64,000 bases of DNA from positions 2,356,001 through 2,420,000 of the forward strand of contig OZ257127.1 in the NCBI GenBank assembly GCA_965278965.1. Direction: 5' to 3'. The notes under the pieces were generated by a model. The model saw only the letters and a program-made list of their open reading frames with translations. It did no database searches and was not told the origin of the DNA. Source of the stretch: UBA10649 sp965278965. GTDB taxonomy: Bacteria; Actinomycetota; Actinomycetes; S36-B12. Both the position numbers and the translations under genes were made by a program. This document shows positions 1 to 9,349 of this stretch, piece after piece (position 1 is the first letter of the stretch; the number at the start of each line of letters is the position of its first letter).

Positions 1-648
1 CGCCCGGCCGATGCCGTCCTCAGTGAGGAGGGCAAGGACGACGCGTCCCGCCTCGACGCCGAGCGGGTGTGGATCGTCGACCCGCTCGACGGCACCTGGG
101 AGTTCGGGCAGGGCCGCGCCGACTTCGCCGTCCACATCGCGTTGTGGGAGCCCGGTCCGGGGCGCCTGTCCGCGGCGACCGTCGACCTGCCCGCCCAGGG
201 CCTGACCCGCAGCGTCCTCGACGTCGAACCCGCGCTCCCACCCTTGCCCAGTGATCGCCCCCTGCGGATCGTCGCGTCCCGCTCGCGGCCGCCGGCAACG
301 CTTCCGCGCGTCACCGAGATCCTCGCCGGCCTCGTCGCCGATGCGGGGATCACGGCGCACGGCGTGGAGATCGTCGATGTCGGGTCGGTCGGGGCGAAGG
401 TCAACGAGATCCTCGCCGGCCGCGCCGAGGCGTACGTCCATGACACCGGGTTCTTCGAGTGGGACGTCGCCGCGCCCGCCGGGGTTGCCGCGCACTACGG
501 GCTCGTCGTCACGCACGTCGACGGCGCACCCCACGTCTACAACGCGATGCCGCCGTACGTGACCGACCTCATGGTCGCCCACCCGGACCTGGCCGACCTC
601 TTGCTCCAGGCGCTGCGGACCGCCCGTGAGGAGGCGCAGCACCCGTGA
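1..648 (+). CDS. inositol monophosphatase family phosphatase, 5' end outside window
   Basis: The frame is open from the first base, so the start lies upstream and 215 codons are visible. The first IMPase signature WIVDPLDGT (nt 70-96), with its metal-binding Asp residues, is preceded by SEEGKDD, which supplies the acidic ligands of the same site. A second signature, WDVAAPAG, lies at nt 460-483. Family members are Mg2+-dependent phosphatases of inositol monophosphate, PAP/PAPS-type nucleotides (CysQ) or fructose-1,6-bisphosphate; the substrate cannot be told from this fragment. The stop codon overlaps the GTG of mfd (GTGA), which suggests co-transcription. Confidence 0.85.
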   Translation, partial: RPADAVLSEEGKDDASRLDAERVWIVDPLDGTWEFGQGRADFAVHIALWEPGPGRLSAATVDLPAQGLTRSVLDVEPALPPLPSDRPLRIVASRSRPPATLPRVTEILAGLVADAGITAHGVEIVDVGSVGAKVNEILAGRAEAYVHDTGFFEWDVAAPAGVAAHYGLVVTHVDGAPHVYNAMPPYVTDLMVAHPDLADLLLQALRTAREEAQHP

Positions 649-3600
649 CCTTGTCCGGTCTTCTCGCAGCGCTCGGCGAGGACGAGGGCTGGGCCGAGTT
701 CGCTGCGCTTGCCCGCGCACAGGGCAGCGGCACGGTCGAAGCACCACCCGCCCTGCATCCGCTCGCCCTCGCCCAGCTCGCGGGCACATCGGGCGGCACG
801 GTCGTTGCCGTCACCGCCACGGGGCGCGAGGCCGAGGATCTCGCCGCCGTCCTGCCCGAGCTCGTGGCCGGCGTACGCGTCGCCGTCCTGCCCTCGTGGG
901 AGACGCTGCCGCACGAACGCCTGTCGCCGTCGTCGGACACCGTCGGCCGCCGCGTCGCGGTGCTGCGTCGACTCGCCCACCCGTCGCCGGGCGACCCGTT
1001 CGACGAGCCGGTCGACGTGCTGGTCGCCTCCGTGCGCGCGCTGCTGCAGCCGGTCGTCACGGCCGTCGCCGACGTCGACCCGGTGCGGGTCCGCGCGGGC
1101 GACGACGTCGACCTCGCCGTCCTGGTCGAGCGGCTCGTCGAAATCGGGTACGAGCGCGTCGACCTCATCGAGCGTCGGGGCCAGGTCGCCGTACGCGGCG
1201 GAATCCTCGACGTCTTCCCGCCGACCGAGGAGCACCCGCTTCGGGTCGAGCTCTGGGGTGACTCCGTCGAGGAGGTGCGCGCATTCGCGGTCGGCGACCA
1301 GCGCTCGCTCCACCTCGCGCGCGAGGGGCTGTGGGCGCCGCCGGTCCGTGAGCTCCTGCTCACCGCCGACGTCCGTGAGCGTGCCGCGCGGCTGGCGGAG
1401 TCGGCGCCGCACCTGGCCGAGCTCGCCGACAAGATCGCCGCCGGCATCCCGGTCGAGGGCATGGAGTCGCTCGCCCCCGTCCTCGCCGACGAGATGGCCG
1501 TTCCCCTCGCACTCGTGCGCGGTCCGGCGCGTGTCGTCGTCATCGAGCCGGAACGGGTGCGTCGGCGCGCGCACGACGTCGTCCGCACCGCACAGGAGTT
1601 CCTGGCGGCGTCCTGGCACAACGCCACCGTCGGCAACGCCGTCCCGATCGACCTCTCGGCCGCCTCCTACCTGGCACTGGACGACCTCGCCGACCTGGCG
1701 CGGGAGCGGGGCGACGCGTGGTGGCAGGTCACCACGCTGGCCACCGACGCGGAGCTCGACGGGCCGCGCGACGCTCGGCTGCGGGTCGCCGCGAGCCCTG
1801 CCGAGGAGTACCGCGGTGACGTCGCCCGCGCGATCTCGGACCTGCGCGCGTGGACCGGCGCCGGATCCGCCGTCGCGGTCGTCGCCGCTGGCGGCGGCTC
1901 CGTCGCGCGGCTCGTCGAGGAGCTTGCCGGCGCGGGGATCCCGGTCGAGCAGGCCGGCCTCGACCAGCCGCCGCGCAAGGCGGTCGCCACGGTCGCCCGC
2001 GGTGGCCTCGAGCACGGGTTCACCGTGCCCGGCATCGGACTGGCGGTGCTGACCGAGACCGACATCGCCGGACAGCGCTCGTCGACCAAGGACATGCGAC
2101 GGCTCCCGTCGAGGCGTCGCCGGTCGGTCGACCCGCTCACCCTGACGGCCGGCGACTTCGTCGTGCACGAGCAGCACGGTGTCGGGCGCTACGTCGACAT
2201 GGTCCATCGCACGGTCGCCGGCGCCGACCGCGAGTACCTCGTCGTCGAGTACGCGGGCAAGCGCGGGCAGCCCGCGGACGTGCTGTACGTGCCGATGGAC
2301 CAGCTCGACCTCGTCACGCGCTACGTCGGCGGCGAGGCGCCCTCGCTGCACCGGCTCGGCGGCGCCGACTGGCAGAAGGCCAAGGGCCGTGCGCGCAAGG
2401 CCGTCAAGGAGATCGCCGGCGAGCTCATCCGCCTGTACGCGGCACGGCAGGCCAGCCCGGGCTACGCGTTCGGAGCGGACACGCCGTGGCAGCGCGAGCT
2501 CGAGGACGCGTTCCCCTATGTCGAGACCCCCGACCAGCTCTCGTGCATCGACGAGGTCAAGGCCGACATGGAGCGGACCGTGCCGATGGACCGCCTGATC
2601 TGCGGTGACGTCGGGTACGGGAAGACCGAGATCGCCGTCCGCGCGGCGTTCAAGGCCGTCCAGGACGGCAAGCAGGTGGCGGTCCTCGTCCCGACGACGC
2701 TGCTCGTGCAGCAGCACGCGTCGACCTTCTCCGAGCGGTACGCCTCCTTCCCGGTGAAGGTGGCAGCCCTGTCGCGGTTCAGCAGCGACGCCGAGGCGAA
2801 GGCGGCCGTGGCCGGTATCGCCGACGGGACGGTCGACATCGTGATCGGCACGCACCGGCTGCTCACGTCCGGTGTGCGGTTCAAGGACCTGGGCCTCGTC
2901 GTCATCGACGAGGAGCAGCGCTTCGGCGTCGAGCACAAGGAGCACCTGAAGGCCTTGCGGGCCAACGTCGATGTCCTGGCGATGTCGGCCACGCCGATCC
3001 CGCGCACCCTGGAGATGGCGGTCACCGGCATCCGCGAGATGTCGGTGATCCAGACGCCGCCCGAGGAGCGCCACCCCGTGCTCACGTTCGTCGGGCCGTA
3101 CGACGACAAGCAGATCGCGGCCGCCGTGAACCGCGAGCTGATGCGTGAGGGCCAGGTCTTCTTCGTGCACAACCGGGTCGAGTCGATCGAGCGCGTGGCC
3201 TCCCGCCTGCGTGACCTCGTGCCCGAGGCGCGGATCGCCACCGCGCACGGCCAGATGAGCGAGAGCTCTCTTGAGCAGGTCATCGTCGACTTCTGGGACC
3301 GGCAGATCGACGTCCTGGTCTGCACGACGATCGTCGAGTCCGGGATCGACATCGCCAACGCGAACACGCTCATCGTCGACCGGGCCGACACGTTCGGCCT
3401 GTCGCAGCTGCACCAGCTCCGCGGCCGGGTGGGGCGCGGGCGCGAGCGCGCGTACGCCTACTTCCTCTACTCGCCCGAGAAGCCGATGACCGAGACCGCC
3501 CACGAGCGGCTCGCGACGATCGCCCAGCACACGGACCTCGGCTCGGGGATGCACATCGCGATGAAGGACCTCGAGATCCGCGGCGCCGGCAACCTGCTCG

Positions 3601-4163
3601 GCGGCGAGCAGAGCGGGCACATCGCCGACGTCGGCTTCGACCTCTACGTCCGCCTCGTCGGGGAGGCACTCGCCGAGCACCGGGGCGACGGCCCGCCGGC
3701 GGTGTCGGAGGTCCGGGTCGAGCTGCCGATCGATGCGCACATCCCGGCCGAGTACGTGCCGCACGAGCGCCTGCGGCTCGAGGCCTACAAGCGGCTGGCC
3801 GACGCGGCCACGTACGAGGCCGTCGACGAGGTGGGTGCGGAGTTCCTCGACCGGTACGGGCCGCTGCCCGAGCCGGTCGATGCCCTGCTGGCCGTCGCGC
3901 GGTTCCGCGTGCTCGCGCGGGCGGCGGGGCTCGACGAGGTCGTCGTCCAGGGCACGGGCGTCCGGTTCCACCCGGTGGACCTGCCGGAGTCTGGCCAGAT
4001 GCGCCTGACGCGGCTCTACCCGCGCACCCTCGTCAAGCCCGCGATCCGTACCATCGTCGTGCCGCGCCCGGCGACCGCCCTCGTGGGCGGGCAGCAGGTG
4101 CGGGGCACCGAACTGCTCGCCTGGGCGTCAGACCTCGTGACCGCCGTCCTGACGACATCCTGA
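645..4163 (+). CDS. mfd: transcription-repair coupling factor Mfd
   Basis: At 1172 aa this is the usual length for Mfd, the DNA translocase that removes stalled RNA polymerase from lesions and recruits UvrA. Domains in order: a UvrB-like N-terminal part (about 1-340), a CarD-like RNA polymerase interaction domain starting near residue 505 (VVHEQHGVGRY), then the RecG-like helicase core with Walker A GDVGYGKT (about 654-661), DEEQ box (755-758), SATPIPRT, and the motif VI-type RGRVGR (about 926-931), and a C-terminal UvrA-gating domain. The start is the GTG overlapping the upstream stop; GAGGAGG lies about 12 nt upstream. A 1144-aa open frame on the opposite strand is a GC-rich shadow. Function and call are secure. 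Confidence 0.98.
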   Translation: MTLSGLLAALGEDEGWAEFAALARAQGSGTVEAPPALHPLALAQLAGTSGGTVVAVTATGREAEDLAAVLPELVAGVRVAVLPSWETLPHERLSPSSDTVGRRVAVLRRLAHPSPGDPFDEPVDVLVASVRALLQPVVTAVADVDPVRVRAGDDVDLAVLVERLVEIGYERVDLIERRGQVAVRGGILDVFPPTEEHPLRVELWGDSVEEVRAFAVGDQRSLHLAREGLWAPPVRELLLTADVRERAARLAESAPHLAELADKIAAGIPVEGMESLAPVLADEMAVPLALVRGPARVVVIEPERVRRRAHDVVRTAQEFLAASWHNATVGNAVPIDLSAASYLALDDLADLARERGDAWWQVTTLATDAELDGPRDARLRVAASPAEEYRGDVARAISDLRAWTGAGSAVAVVAAGGGSVARLVEELAGAGIPVEQAGLDQPPRKAVATVARGGLEHGFTVPGIGLAVLTETDIAGQRSSTKDMRRLPSRRRRSVDPLTLTAGDFVVHEQHGVGRYVDMVHRTVAGADREYLVVEYAGKRGQPADVLYVPMDQLDLVTRYVGGEAPSLHRLGGADWQKAKGRARKAVKEIAGELIRLYAARQASPGYAFGADTPWQRELEDAFPYVETPDQLSCIDEVKADMERTVPMDRLICGDVGYGKTEIAVRAAFKAVQDGKQVAVLVPTTLLVQQHASTFSERYASFPVKVAALSRFSSDAEAKAAVAGIADGTVDIVIGTHRLLTSGVRFKDLGLVVIDEEQRFGVEHKEHLKALRANVDVLAMSATPIPRTLEMAVTGIREMSVIQTPPEERHPVLTFVGPYDDKQIAAAVNRELMREGQVFFVHNRVESIERVASRLRDLVPEARIATAHGQMSESSLEQVIVDFWDRQIDVLVCTTIVESGIDIANANTLIVDRADTFGLSQLHQLRGRVGRGRERAYAYFLYSPEKPMTETAHERLATIAQHTDLGSGMHIAMKDLEIRGAGNLLGGEQSGHIADVGFDLYVRLVGEALAEHRGDGPPAVSEVRVELPIDAHIPAEYVPHERLRLEAYKRLADAATYEAVDEVGAEFLDRYGPLPEPVDALLAVARFRVLARAAGLDEVVVQGTGVRFHPVDLPESGQMRLTRLYPRTLVKPAIRTIVVPRPATALVGGQQVRGTELLAWASDLVTAVLTTS

Positions 4164-4204
4164 CCGCTCGACCCGCCCAGCCGTACCGCCGAGGGAGCCC
4201 GCCC

Positions 4205-4825
4205 ATGACCGCCACGATCAGGCCCCGCCGTCGTGCCCGACTGCTCGCCGCCTGCGCGGGCGTCCTCGCCGGGGCTGTGCTCCTCGCCGGCTGCCAGGCC
4301 ACGCCGGGAGCCGCGGCCACCGTCGGCGACACGACCATCAGCGAGCAGCAGCTCACGGCGGACGTCGACGAGCTCGTGGCCGACCCGGGCTCGGGCGCGA
4401 GCGCGGACGACGCCACCGTCGTCACGAGCCTCCTCGGACGCCTCATCACGATGGAGCTCATGGACCAGCTCGCCACCAAGAACGGCGTCACGGTGACCGA
4501 GGGGCAGATCGCGTCCGAGCTCACGGCCTACGACCAGCAGGCCGGCGGCCGTGACGCGGTCTACCAGGTGTTCGCCCAGCAGGGCGTCCCCCGCTCGCAG
4601 ATCGACGCGATGGTGCGGCTCTCCCTGCAGGCGACCGGCCTCGGCCCGGTCCTGAAGCCCGGCGGCACCGGCGACGAGCAGACGCAGGCCGTCGTCGACG
4701 CGATCGTCGCCCTCAGCGACGACGTCGGCGTCGACGTCAACCCGCGCTGGGGTGCGTGGGACGCCAAGACCTTGAACGTGTCGCCCGGCTCCGACGACCT
4801 GTCCTCGCAGCCCAGCGGCACCTGA
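4205..4825 (+). CDS. lipoprotein with SurA N-terminal-like domain
   Basis: A 206-aa lipoprotein. A basic N-terminus (RPRRRAR) and hydrophobic stretch end in lipobox LAGC with Cys30. The rest resembles the chaperone-type SurA N-terminal domain (VGDTTISEQQL at the start, then helices). It ends with VDVNPRWGAWD, a signature of the actinobacterial SurA_N family usually encoded between mfd and mazG. There is no parvulin (PPIase) domain, so it is more likely an envelope chaperone or substrate binder than an isomerase. RBS GAGGGAG precedes the ATG. Its TGA shares a base with the mazG ATG (TGATG). The family is recognised; the role is inferred. Confidence 0.85.
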   Translation: MTATIRPRRRARLLAACAGVLAGAVLLAGCQATPGAAATVGDTTISEQQLTADVDELVADPGSGASADDATVVTSLLGRLITMELMDQLATKNGVTVTEGQIASELTAYDQQAGGRDAVYQVFAQQGVPRSQIDAMVRLSLQATGLGPVLKPGGTGDEQTQAVVDAIVALSDDVGVDVNPRWGAWDAKTLNVSPGSDDLSSQPSGT

Positions 4826-5523
4826 TGCCCGCCGGCTCGCGGGTGCTCGAGCTGGTCGCAGTGATGGACCGGCTGCGATCACCCGGCGGCTGCCCATGGG
4901 ACGCGCGCCAGACCCACGCCTCTCTCGTCGAGTACCTCGTCGAGGAGGCCTATGAGACGGTCGAGGCGATCGACGACGCGGACCGCGTCGCGCTCAAGGA
5001 GGAGCTGGGGGACCTCCTCCTCCAGGTCGTCTTCCACGCGCGGATCGCCGCCGAGGACCCTGACGACGCCTGGACGATCGACGACGTCGCAGCCGGCATC
5101 GTCGACAAGCTCATCGCCCGTCACCCCCACGTCTTCGGCGACGACCAGGCCGACACCGCCGAGGACGTCGAGGCTGCGTGGCACGCGCGCAAGGCCCGGG
5201 AGAAGGGGCGCGCCTCGGTGACCGACGGCATCCCATCAGCCCTTCCCGCCCTCGTTCACACGGGCAAGGTCCTGTCGCGCAGCGCCGCGCTCGCCGATGC
5301 GCTGCCCCCGCTCTCAGCGGCGCAGGCGGCCACGAGCGCGATGGCCGACGTCACGACGGAGGACGGCTTCGGCGACCTCCTCGTCGCGCTCGTCGCCGCG
5401 GGGCGCGAACGCGGCTTCGACGCCGAGTCCGCCACGCGGCGCGCGTCGCGCCGACGCATCGCAGACGTGCGTGCAGCCGAGGGGCTCGCCGAACCCGGGG
5501 CGACCGGACCGGTGTCGTCGTGA
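4825..5523 (+). CDS. mazG: MazG nucleoside triphosphate pyrophosphohydrolase
   Basis: 232 aa from the ATG overlapping the stop of the lipoprotein gene; a longer upstream frame exists but would overlap that gene. Visible MazG features: CPWD (residues 23-26), the metal-binding EExxE (E40-E44) and KEELGD (58-63) helices, followed by the typical DEV..RHPHVFGD region. MazG hydrolyses (d)NTPs to monophosphate and pyrophosphate, cleaning non-canonical nucleotides or tuning (p)ppGpp. The C-terminal repeat of the fold is shortened compared with E. coli MazG, as in other actinobacteria. The stop overlaps the GTG of the next gene (GTGA). Confidence 0.95.
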   Translation: MPAGSRVLELVAVMDRLRSPGGCPWDARQTHASLVEYLVEEAYETVEAIDDADRVALKEELGDLLLQVVFHARIAAEDPDDAWTIDDVAAGIVDKLIARHPHVFGDDQADTAEDVEAAWHARKAREKGRASVTDGIPSALPALVHTGKVLSRSAALADALPPLSAAQAATSAMADVTTEDGFGDLLVALVAAGRERGFDAESATRRASRRRIADVRAAEGLAEPGATGPVSS

Positions 5524-7151
5524 GCACCGCCTCCGAGTTCCACCGCCTCGCCGAGGCGATCGTCGACGACCTCCTCACGATCGACCCGGTCGGTGCCACC
5601 TGGCTGGGTGACCACCGCCACGACGGGGAGCTCCCGGACCGCTCCGCGACCGGCGTCACGTCGGCGCTGCTGACCATCGACGACGCCGTCACGGCGCTCG
5701 ACGCCGTCGACGACGTCGAGCTCGCGGTCGGCGACCAGGTCGACCTGGAGATCCTGCGCGCCGGACTGCTCGCGGCGCGGTTCCAGCTCGCCGACGTCCA
5801 GCGCCACCGCTGGGACCCGATGGTGTGGAACCCGGGGACGGCGCTGTACCTCCTCGTCGCCCGGGAGACGGCACCGGCCGATGAGCGCGCGGCCTCCGCC
5901 CGCTCGCGGCTCTCAGCCGTCCCCGACCTCCTCGCGACGGCGCGCGCGAGCCTCGGCGACATGTCCGCTATCCACGTGGAGACCGCCCTCGCGCAGCTCG
6001 CTGGGACGCACGGCCTGCTCGACGGCCCGGTCCGCGCACTGGCCGTGGACGACGCCGTCGTCGACGACGCGGTCGCCGCCGTCGACGACTTCCGCGACTG
6101 GCTCGACGAGCAGCTGCCGTCGGCGACCCGGGACCCGCGGCTCGGCGGGCGGTTGTACGCCGGCGCTCTGTGGCACAGCCTGGATGACGACGTGTCCGCC
6201 GCCGACCTGCTGCGCGACGCGACCGAGCACCTGGACGCCCTCTCCGCGGAGATGACCGAGCTCGCGCACGCGTACCTCGGCTCCGGAGCCGAGGGCGACG
6301 ACGTCGTGCGCGCCGCGCTGGCAGCGGTGGCCGCCAGCGCACCCGTCACCGATGCGACGGTCCTGTCGCAGGTCGAGGAGGCCCTCGCCCGGACGACGCG
6401 CTTCGTCAGCGACCGACGACTCGTCACCGATCCCGGGCTCGACGTGCGCGTCATCGAGATGCCGGAGATCCACCGCGGCACCGCCGTCGCCTACTGCGAC
6501 GCCCCAGGACCCCTGGAGACCGTTGCCCTGCCGACGTTCGTCGCGGTCGCCCCCACACCGCAGGGGTGGTCACCGGAACGCGTCGCGTCGTTCTACCGCG
6601 AGTACAACGGCGTGCAGCTGCACGACCTGACCGTGCACGAGGCCATGCCCGGCCACGTCCTCCAGCTCGCACGAGCCCGTGAGTGCGTGCGTCCGACGCG
6701 CGTGCGCGCCGCGGGCCTGAGCGGACCGTTCGTCGAGGGCTGGGCGGTCTACGCCGAGGAGATGCTCGCCGCCGCGGGGTACGCCCCCGACGACTCGCCG
6801 CGCTCGGCGATCGCGTTCGCCCTGCAGCAGCGCAAGATGGCGATGCGCGGGGCCATCAACGCCATCCTCGATGTCGGCGTTCACTCCCAGGGGATGACCG
6901 AGGACGAGGCGATGGCTCTCATGGTCGGGCGTGGATTCCAGGAGGAGGGCGAGGCCGCTGGCAAGTGGCGGCGGGCGCTGCTCACCGCCGGCCAGCTGCC
7001 GACCTACTACGCCGGCTACCGCGCGGTGTCGTCGATCGTCTCCGACCTGCGCGTCCTGCACCCGGAGTGGCACGACGACGCGATCCACGACCTGGTGCTC
7101 ACGCACGGGTCGCCGGCGCCGCGCCATCTGCGCACCCTGCTCGGCCTGTAG
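5520..7151 (+). CDS. DUF885 family putative metallo-hydrolase
   Basis: 543 aa starting at the GTG that overlaps the mazG stop (STASEFHRLAEAIV). The sequence matches the DUF885 family: N-terminal TWLGDHRHDGELPD and a central HEAMPGH motif (about residues 373-379) followed by GPFVEGWAVYAEEM. The HExxxGH arrangement plus a downstream Glu resembles a gluzincin-type zinc site, so a cytosolic peptidase or hydrolase activity is plausible but not established for the family. No signal peptide is seen. The one-base staggered overlaps make it the last gene of the mfd-surA-mazG-DUF885 string. Confidence 0.85.
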   Translation: MSTASEFHRLAEAIVDDLLTIDPVGATWLGDHRHDGELPDRSATGVTSALLTIDDAVTALDAVDDVELAVGDQVDLEILRAGLLAARFQLADVQRHRWDPMVWNPGTALYLLVARETAPADERAASARSRLSAVPDLLATARASLGDMSAIHVETALAQLAGTHGLLDGPVRALAVDDAVVDDAVAAVDDFRDWLDEQLPSATRDPRLGGRLYAGALWHSLDDDVSAADLLRDATEHLDALSAEMTELAHAYLGSGAEGDDVVRAALAAVAASAPVTDATVLSQVEEALARTTRFVSDRRLVTDPGLDVRVIEMPEIHRGTAVAYCDAPGPLETVALPTFVAVAPTPQGWSPERVASFYREYNGVQLHDLTVHEAMPGHVLQLARARECVRPTRVRAAGLSGPFVEGWAVYAEEMLAAAGYAPDDSPRSAIAFALQQRKMAMRGAINAILDVGVHSQGMTEDEAMALMVGRGFQEEGEAAGKWRRALLTAGQLPTYYAGYRAVSSIVSDLRVLHPEWHDDAIHDLVLTHGSPAPRHLRTLLGL

Positions 7152-7219
7152 GTCCCGACCGTTGCCCGCCCGGCCACGTCGGGAGGACACTGGCCGCGCT
7201 GGGGATGGAGGAGGTCAGG

Positions 7220-7525
7220 ATGTCCGGTGGGTACGGAACGGTCATGATCGGCAAGCTGGCGGTCCCCTTCGACGAGGCCGTGACCGCGATCGAGCGGTGG
7301 ATCCGCGAGCGATCGGTCCCGGGGTTCCAGCACGAGGACCTCATGCTGTGCGACGACGGCGTCACCGTCATAGCGACGGTGCACTTCGACGACGAGGAGA
7401 GCTACCGCGCCCTCGCCGACGACCCCGAGCAGACCCGGTGGTGGTCGGAGGTGGCATCGATCCAGCTCGACGGCGACCCGCAGTGGTTCGACGGCGCCTG
7501 GCGGGCGTGCCTCTCGGCACGCTGA
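7220..7525 (+). CDS. small protein with ABM-like (ferredoxin-fold) features, unknown function
   Basis: 101 aa from ATG 7220, chosen because GGAGGAGG lies 6 nt upstream; a second in-frame ATG at 7205 would sit before that RBS. The pattern VTVIATVHFDDEESYRAL followed by an acidic helix and WWSEVASIQLDG looks like a dimeric alpha/beta-barrel (antibiotic biosynthesis monooxygenase or EthD-like) domain. This is a pattern judgement only. No catalytic residues or partners point to a reaction. Confidence 0.7.
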   Translation: MSGGYGTVMIGKLAVPFDEAVTAIERWIRERSVPGFQHEDLMLCDDGVTVIATVHFDDEESYRALADDPEQTRWWSEVASIQLDGDPQWFDGAWRACLSAR

Positions 7526-7544
7526 CGCGGAGGGCCGGCGGCTC

Positions 7545-7558
7545 GGCAAGCGGTTGCA
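7545..7558. promoter_or_regulatory. LacI-family operator-like palindrome upstream of eno
   Basis: GGCAAGCGGTTGCA fits the LacI/GalR-type pattern TGCAANCGNTTGCA with one outer mismatch (GCAA/TTGC arms around a central CG). It ends 13 nt before the eno -10 hexamer, so a bound protein would cover the -35 region. A LacI-family gene lies 3.3 kb downstream, but binding is inferred. Confidence 0.4.
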
Positions 7559-7570
7559 TGGCGGTCGTCC

Positions 7571-7576
7571 TAGACT
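7571..7576 (+). promoter_or_regulatory. -10 box of a leaderless eno promoter
   Basis: TAGACT is followed by 7 nt and then the eno ATG, so transcription would begin at or next to the start codon. There is no Shine-Dalgarno sequence before eno, consistent with leaderless translation. Confidence 0.6.
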
Positions 7577-7583
7577 GCCGCCC

Positions 7584-8861
7584 ATGGCTGCCATCGAAGC
7601 GATCATCGCCCGCGAGATCCTCGACTCCCGGGGTAACCCGACCGTCGAGGTCGAGGTCCTGCTCGACGACGACACCGTCGCGCGGGCCGCTGTCCCGTCC
7701 GGCGCGTCTACCGGCGCGTTCGAGGCCAGCGAGCGACGCGACGGCGACGAGCGCTACGGCGGCAAGGGCGTCCTGGCGGCCGTCGCGGCCGTCGAGGAGG
7801 ACATCCAGCCCGAGGTCCTCGGCATCGACGCCACCGAGCAGCGGCTCATCGACCAGGTGATGATCGACCTCGACGGGACGCCGAACAAGTCCCGGCTCGG
7901 GGCGAACGCGATCCTCGGCGTCTCGCTGGCCGTCGCCCGCGCGGCCGCGCTGTCCGCTGAGCTGCCGCTGTTCCGCTACGTCGGCGGACCGAACGCGCAC
8001 GTCCTGCCGGTGCCGATGATGAACATCCTCAACGGAGGCGCCCACGCGGACTCCAACGTGGACATCCAGGAGTTCATGATCGCGCCCATCGGCGCGGCGA
8101 CGTTCTCCGACGCCCTGCGGCAGGGCACCGAGGTCTACCACGCGCTCAAGAGCGTGCTCAAGGCCGAGGGCTACGCCACCGGGCTCGGCGACGAGGGCGG
8201 GTTCGCGCCGTCGCTGCCGAACAACCGAGCGGCACTCGAGCTCATCGGCACGGCCATCGAGAAGGCCGGCCTGACCCTCGGCACCGACATCGCCGTCGCC
8301 CTCGACGTCGCGGCCACGGAGCTCTACTCCGACGGCTCGTACACCTTCGAAGGCGCGGAGCGGTCGGCCGAGTGGATGACCGGCTACTACGAGTCGCTGA
8401 CCGCTGACTTCCCCCTGGTGTCGATCGAGGACCCGCTCGCTGAGGACGACTGGGCCGGCTGGGTCCACATCACGGACGCCCTCGGTGATCGCGTCCAGCT
8501 CGTCGGCGACGACCTCTTCGTCACGAACCCGACCCGCCTGCAGCGTGGGATCGATGACGGCGCGGCCAACGCGCTGCTGGTGAAGGTCAACCAGATCGGG
8601 ACGCTGACGGAGACGCTCGACGCCGTTTCCCTCGCGCACCGCAGCGGCTACCGTTGCATGATGTCCCACCGTTCGGGCGAGACCGAGGACACGACGATCG
8701 CTGACCTCGCGGTCGCGACCGACTGCGGTCAGATCAAGACCGGTGCCCCCGCGCGCTCGGAGCGGGTCGCGAAGTACAACCAGCTCCTGCGGATCGAGGA
8801 GGAGCTCGCGGACGCGGCTCGCTACGCGGCTGCCTCGGCCTTTCCGCGTTTCGCTCGCTGA
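7584..8861 (+). CDS. eno: enolase
   Basis: 425 aa, standard enolase length. It catalyses 2-phosphoglycerate to phosphoenolpyruvate in glycolysis and is often part of the RNA degradosome. Visible signatures: REILDSRGNPTVEVEV at the N-terminus, SGASTGAFEA loop, GDEGGFAP with catalytic Glu204, the metal ligands in ALDVAATE and SIEDPL, catalytic Lys334 in LLVKVNQIG, and SHRSGETEDT near residue 360. The ATG at 7584 is preferred over an earlier ATG (7554) because homologues begin AIIAREILDSRG and a -10 box sits just before it. Confidence 0.99.
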   Translation: MAAIEAIIAREILDSRGNPTVEVEVLLDDDTVARAAVPSGASTGAFEASERRDGDERYGGKGVLAAVAAVEEDIQPEVLGIDATEQRLIDQVMIDLDGTPNKSRLGANAILGVSLAVARAAALSAELPLFRYVGGPNAHVLPVPMMNILNGGAHADSNVDIQEFMIAPIGAATFSDALRQGTEVYHALKSVLKAEGYATGLGDEGGFAPSLPNNRAALELIGTAIEKAGLTLGTDIAVALDVAATELYSDGSYTFEGAERSAEWMTGYYESLTADFPLVSIEDPLAEDDWAGWVHITDALGDRVQLVGDDLFVTNPTRLQRGIDDGAANALLVKVNQIGTLTETLDAVSLAHRSGYRCMMSHRSGETEDTTIADLAVATDCGQIKTGAPARSERVAKYNQLLRIEEELADAARYAAASAFPRFAR

Positions 8862-8893
8862 CGGACCCCCTGCCGCATGACACCATCGGTCGG

Positions 8894-9349
8894 GTGAGCA
8901 CCGGCACGCGGACGCGTCCTGACGCGTCCGGCCCGGTCGTCCCGCCGCCGGCGTCGCGTCGCTCGTCCTTCACCGGCCGGGCTCTCGTGCTCGCGCTCGT
9001 GGCGACGGTCCTCCTGGTGTCGATGGCGGTCCCGGTCCGGGCCTGGCTCGCGCAGCGGGCGCAGATCGCCGACCTGCGGGCGCAGGTCACCGCGGCAGCG
9101 GATCGGGTCGCGGCGCTGCAGGTCGAGAAGCAGCGGTGGGACGATCCGTCCTTCGTGGCGGCTCAGGCACGAGATCGCCTCCACTTCGTGCTGCCGGGTG
9201 AGGTCGGCTACGTCGCGGTCGGGGCGCAGACGCCTGCCGACGCCGCTGCTGCGCAGGAGGCTGCCGGTCAGCCGTGGTACTCGACCCTGTGGGACGGCCT
9301 GCAGAAGGCCGACGACAACGCGAGCACGCCGCCGCCCGTCACGCCGTGA
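8894..9349 (+). CDS. FtsB/DivIC-like septum formation initiator
   Basis: 151 aa with a Pro-rich cytoplasmic N-terminus, one membrane helix (about residues 28-50), a short coiled coil (AQIADLRAQVTAAADRVAALQ) and the family signature DPSFVAAQARDRLHFVLPGE. Such bitopic proteins form the FtsQLB-type divisome complex outside the membrane. The position between eno and DUF501 is the standard actinobacterial context. The GTG at 8894 is the only reasonable start. The stop overlaps the next GTG. Confidence 0.9.
   Translation: MSTGTRTRPDASGPVVPPPASRRSSFTGRALVLALVATVLLVSMAVPVRAWLAQRAQIADLRAQVTAAADRVAALQVEKQRWDDPSFVAAQARDRLHFVLPGEVGYVAVGAQTPADAAAAQEAAGQPWYSTLWDGLQKADDNASTPPPVTP

Noticed and set aside
537..3971. 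1144-codon open frame on the minus strand opposite mfd
   Set aside because: It mirrors the mfd codons in a GC-rich genome, is Arg/Asp/Leu-rich, and shows no domain or RBS.
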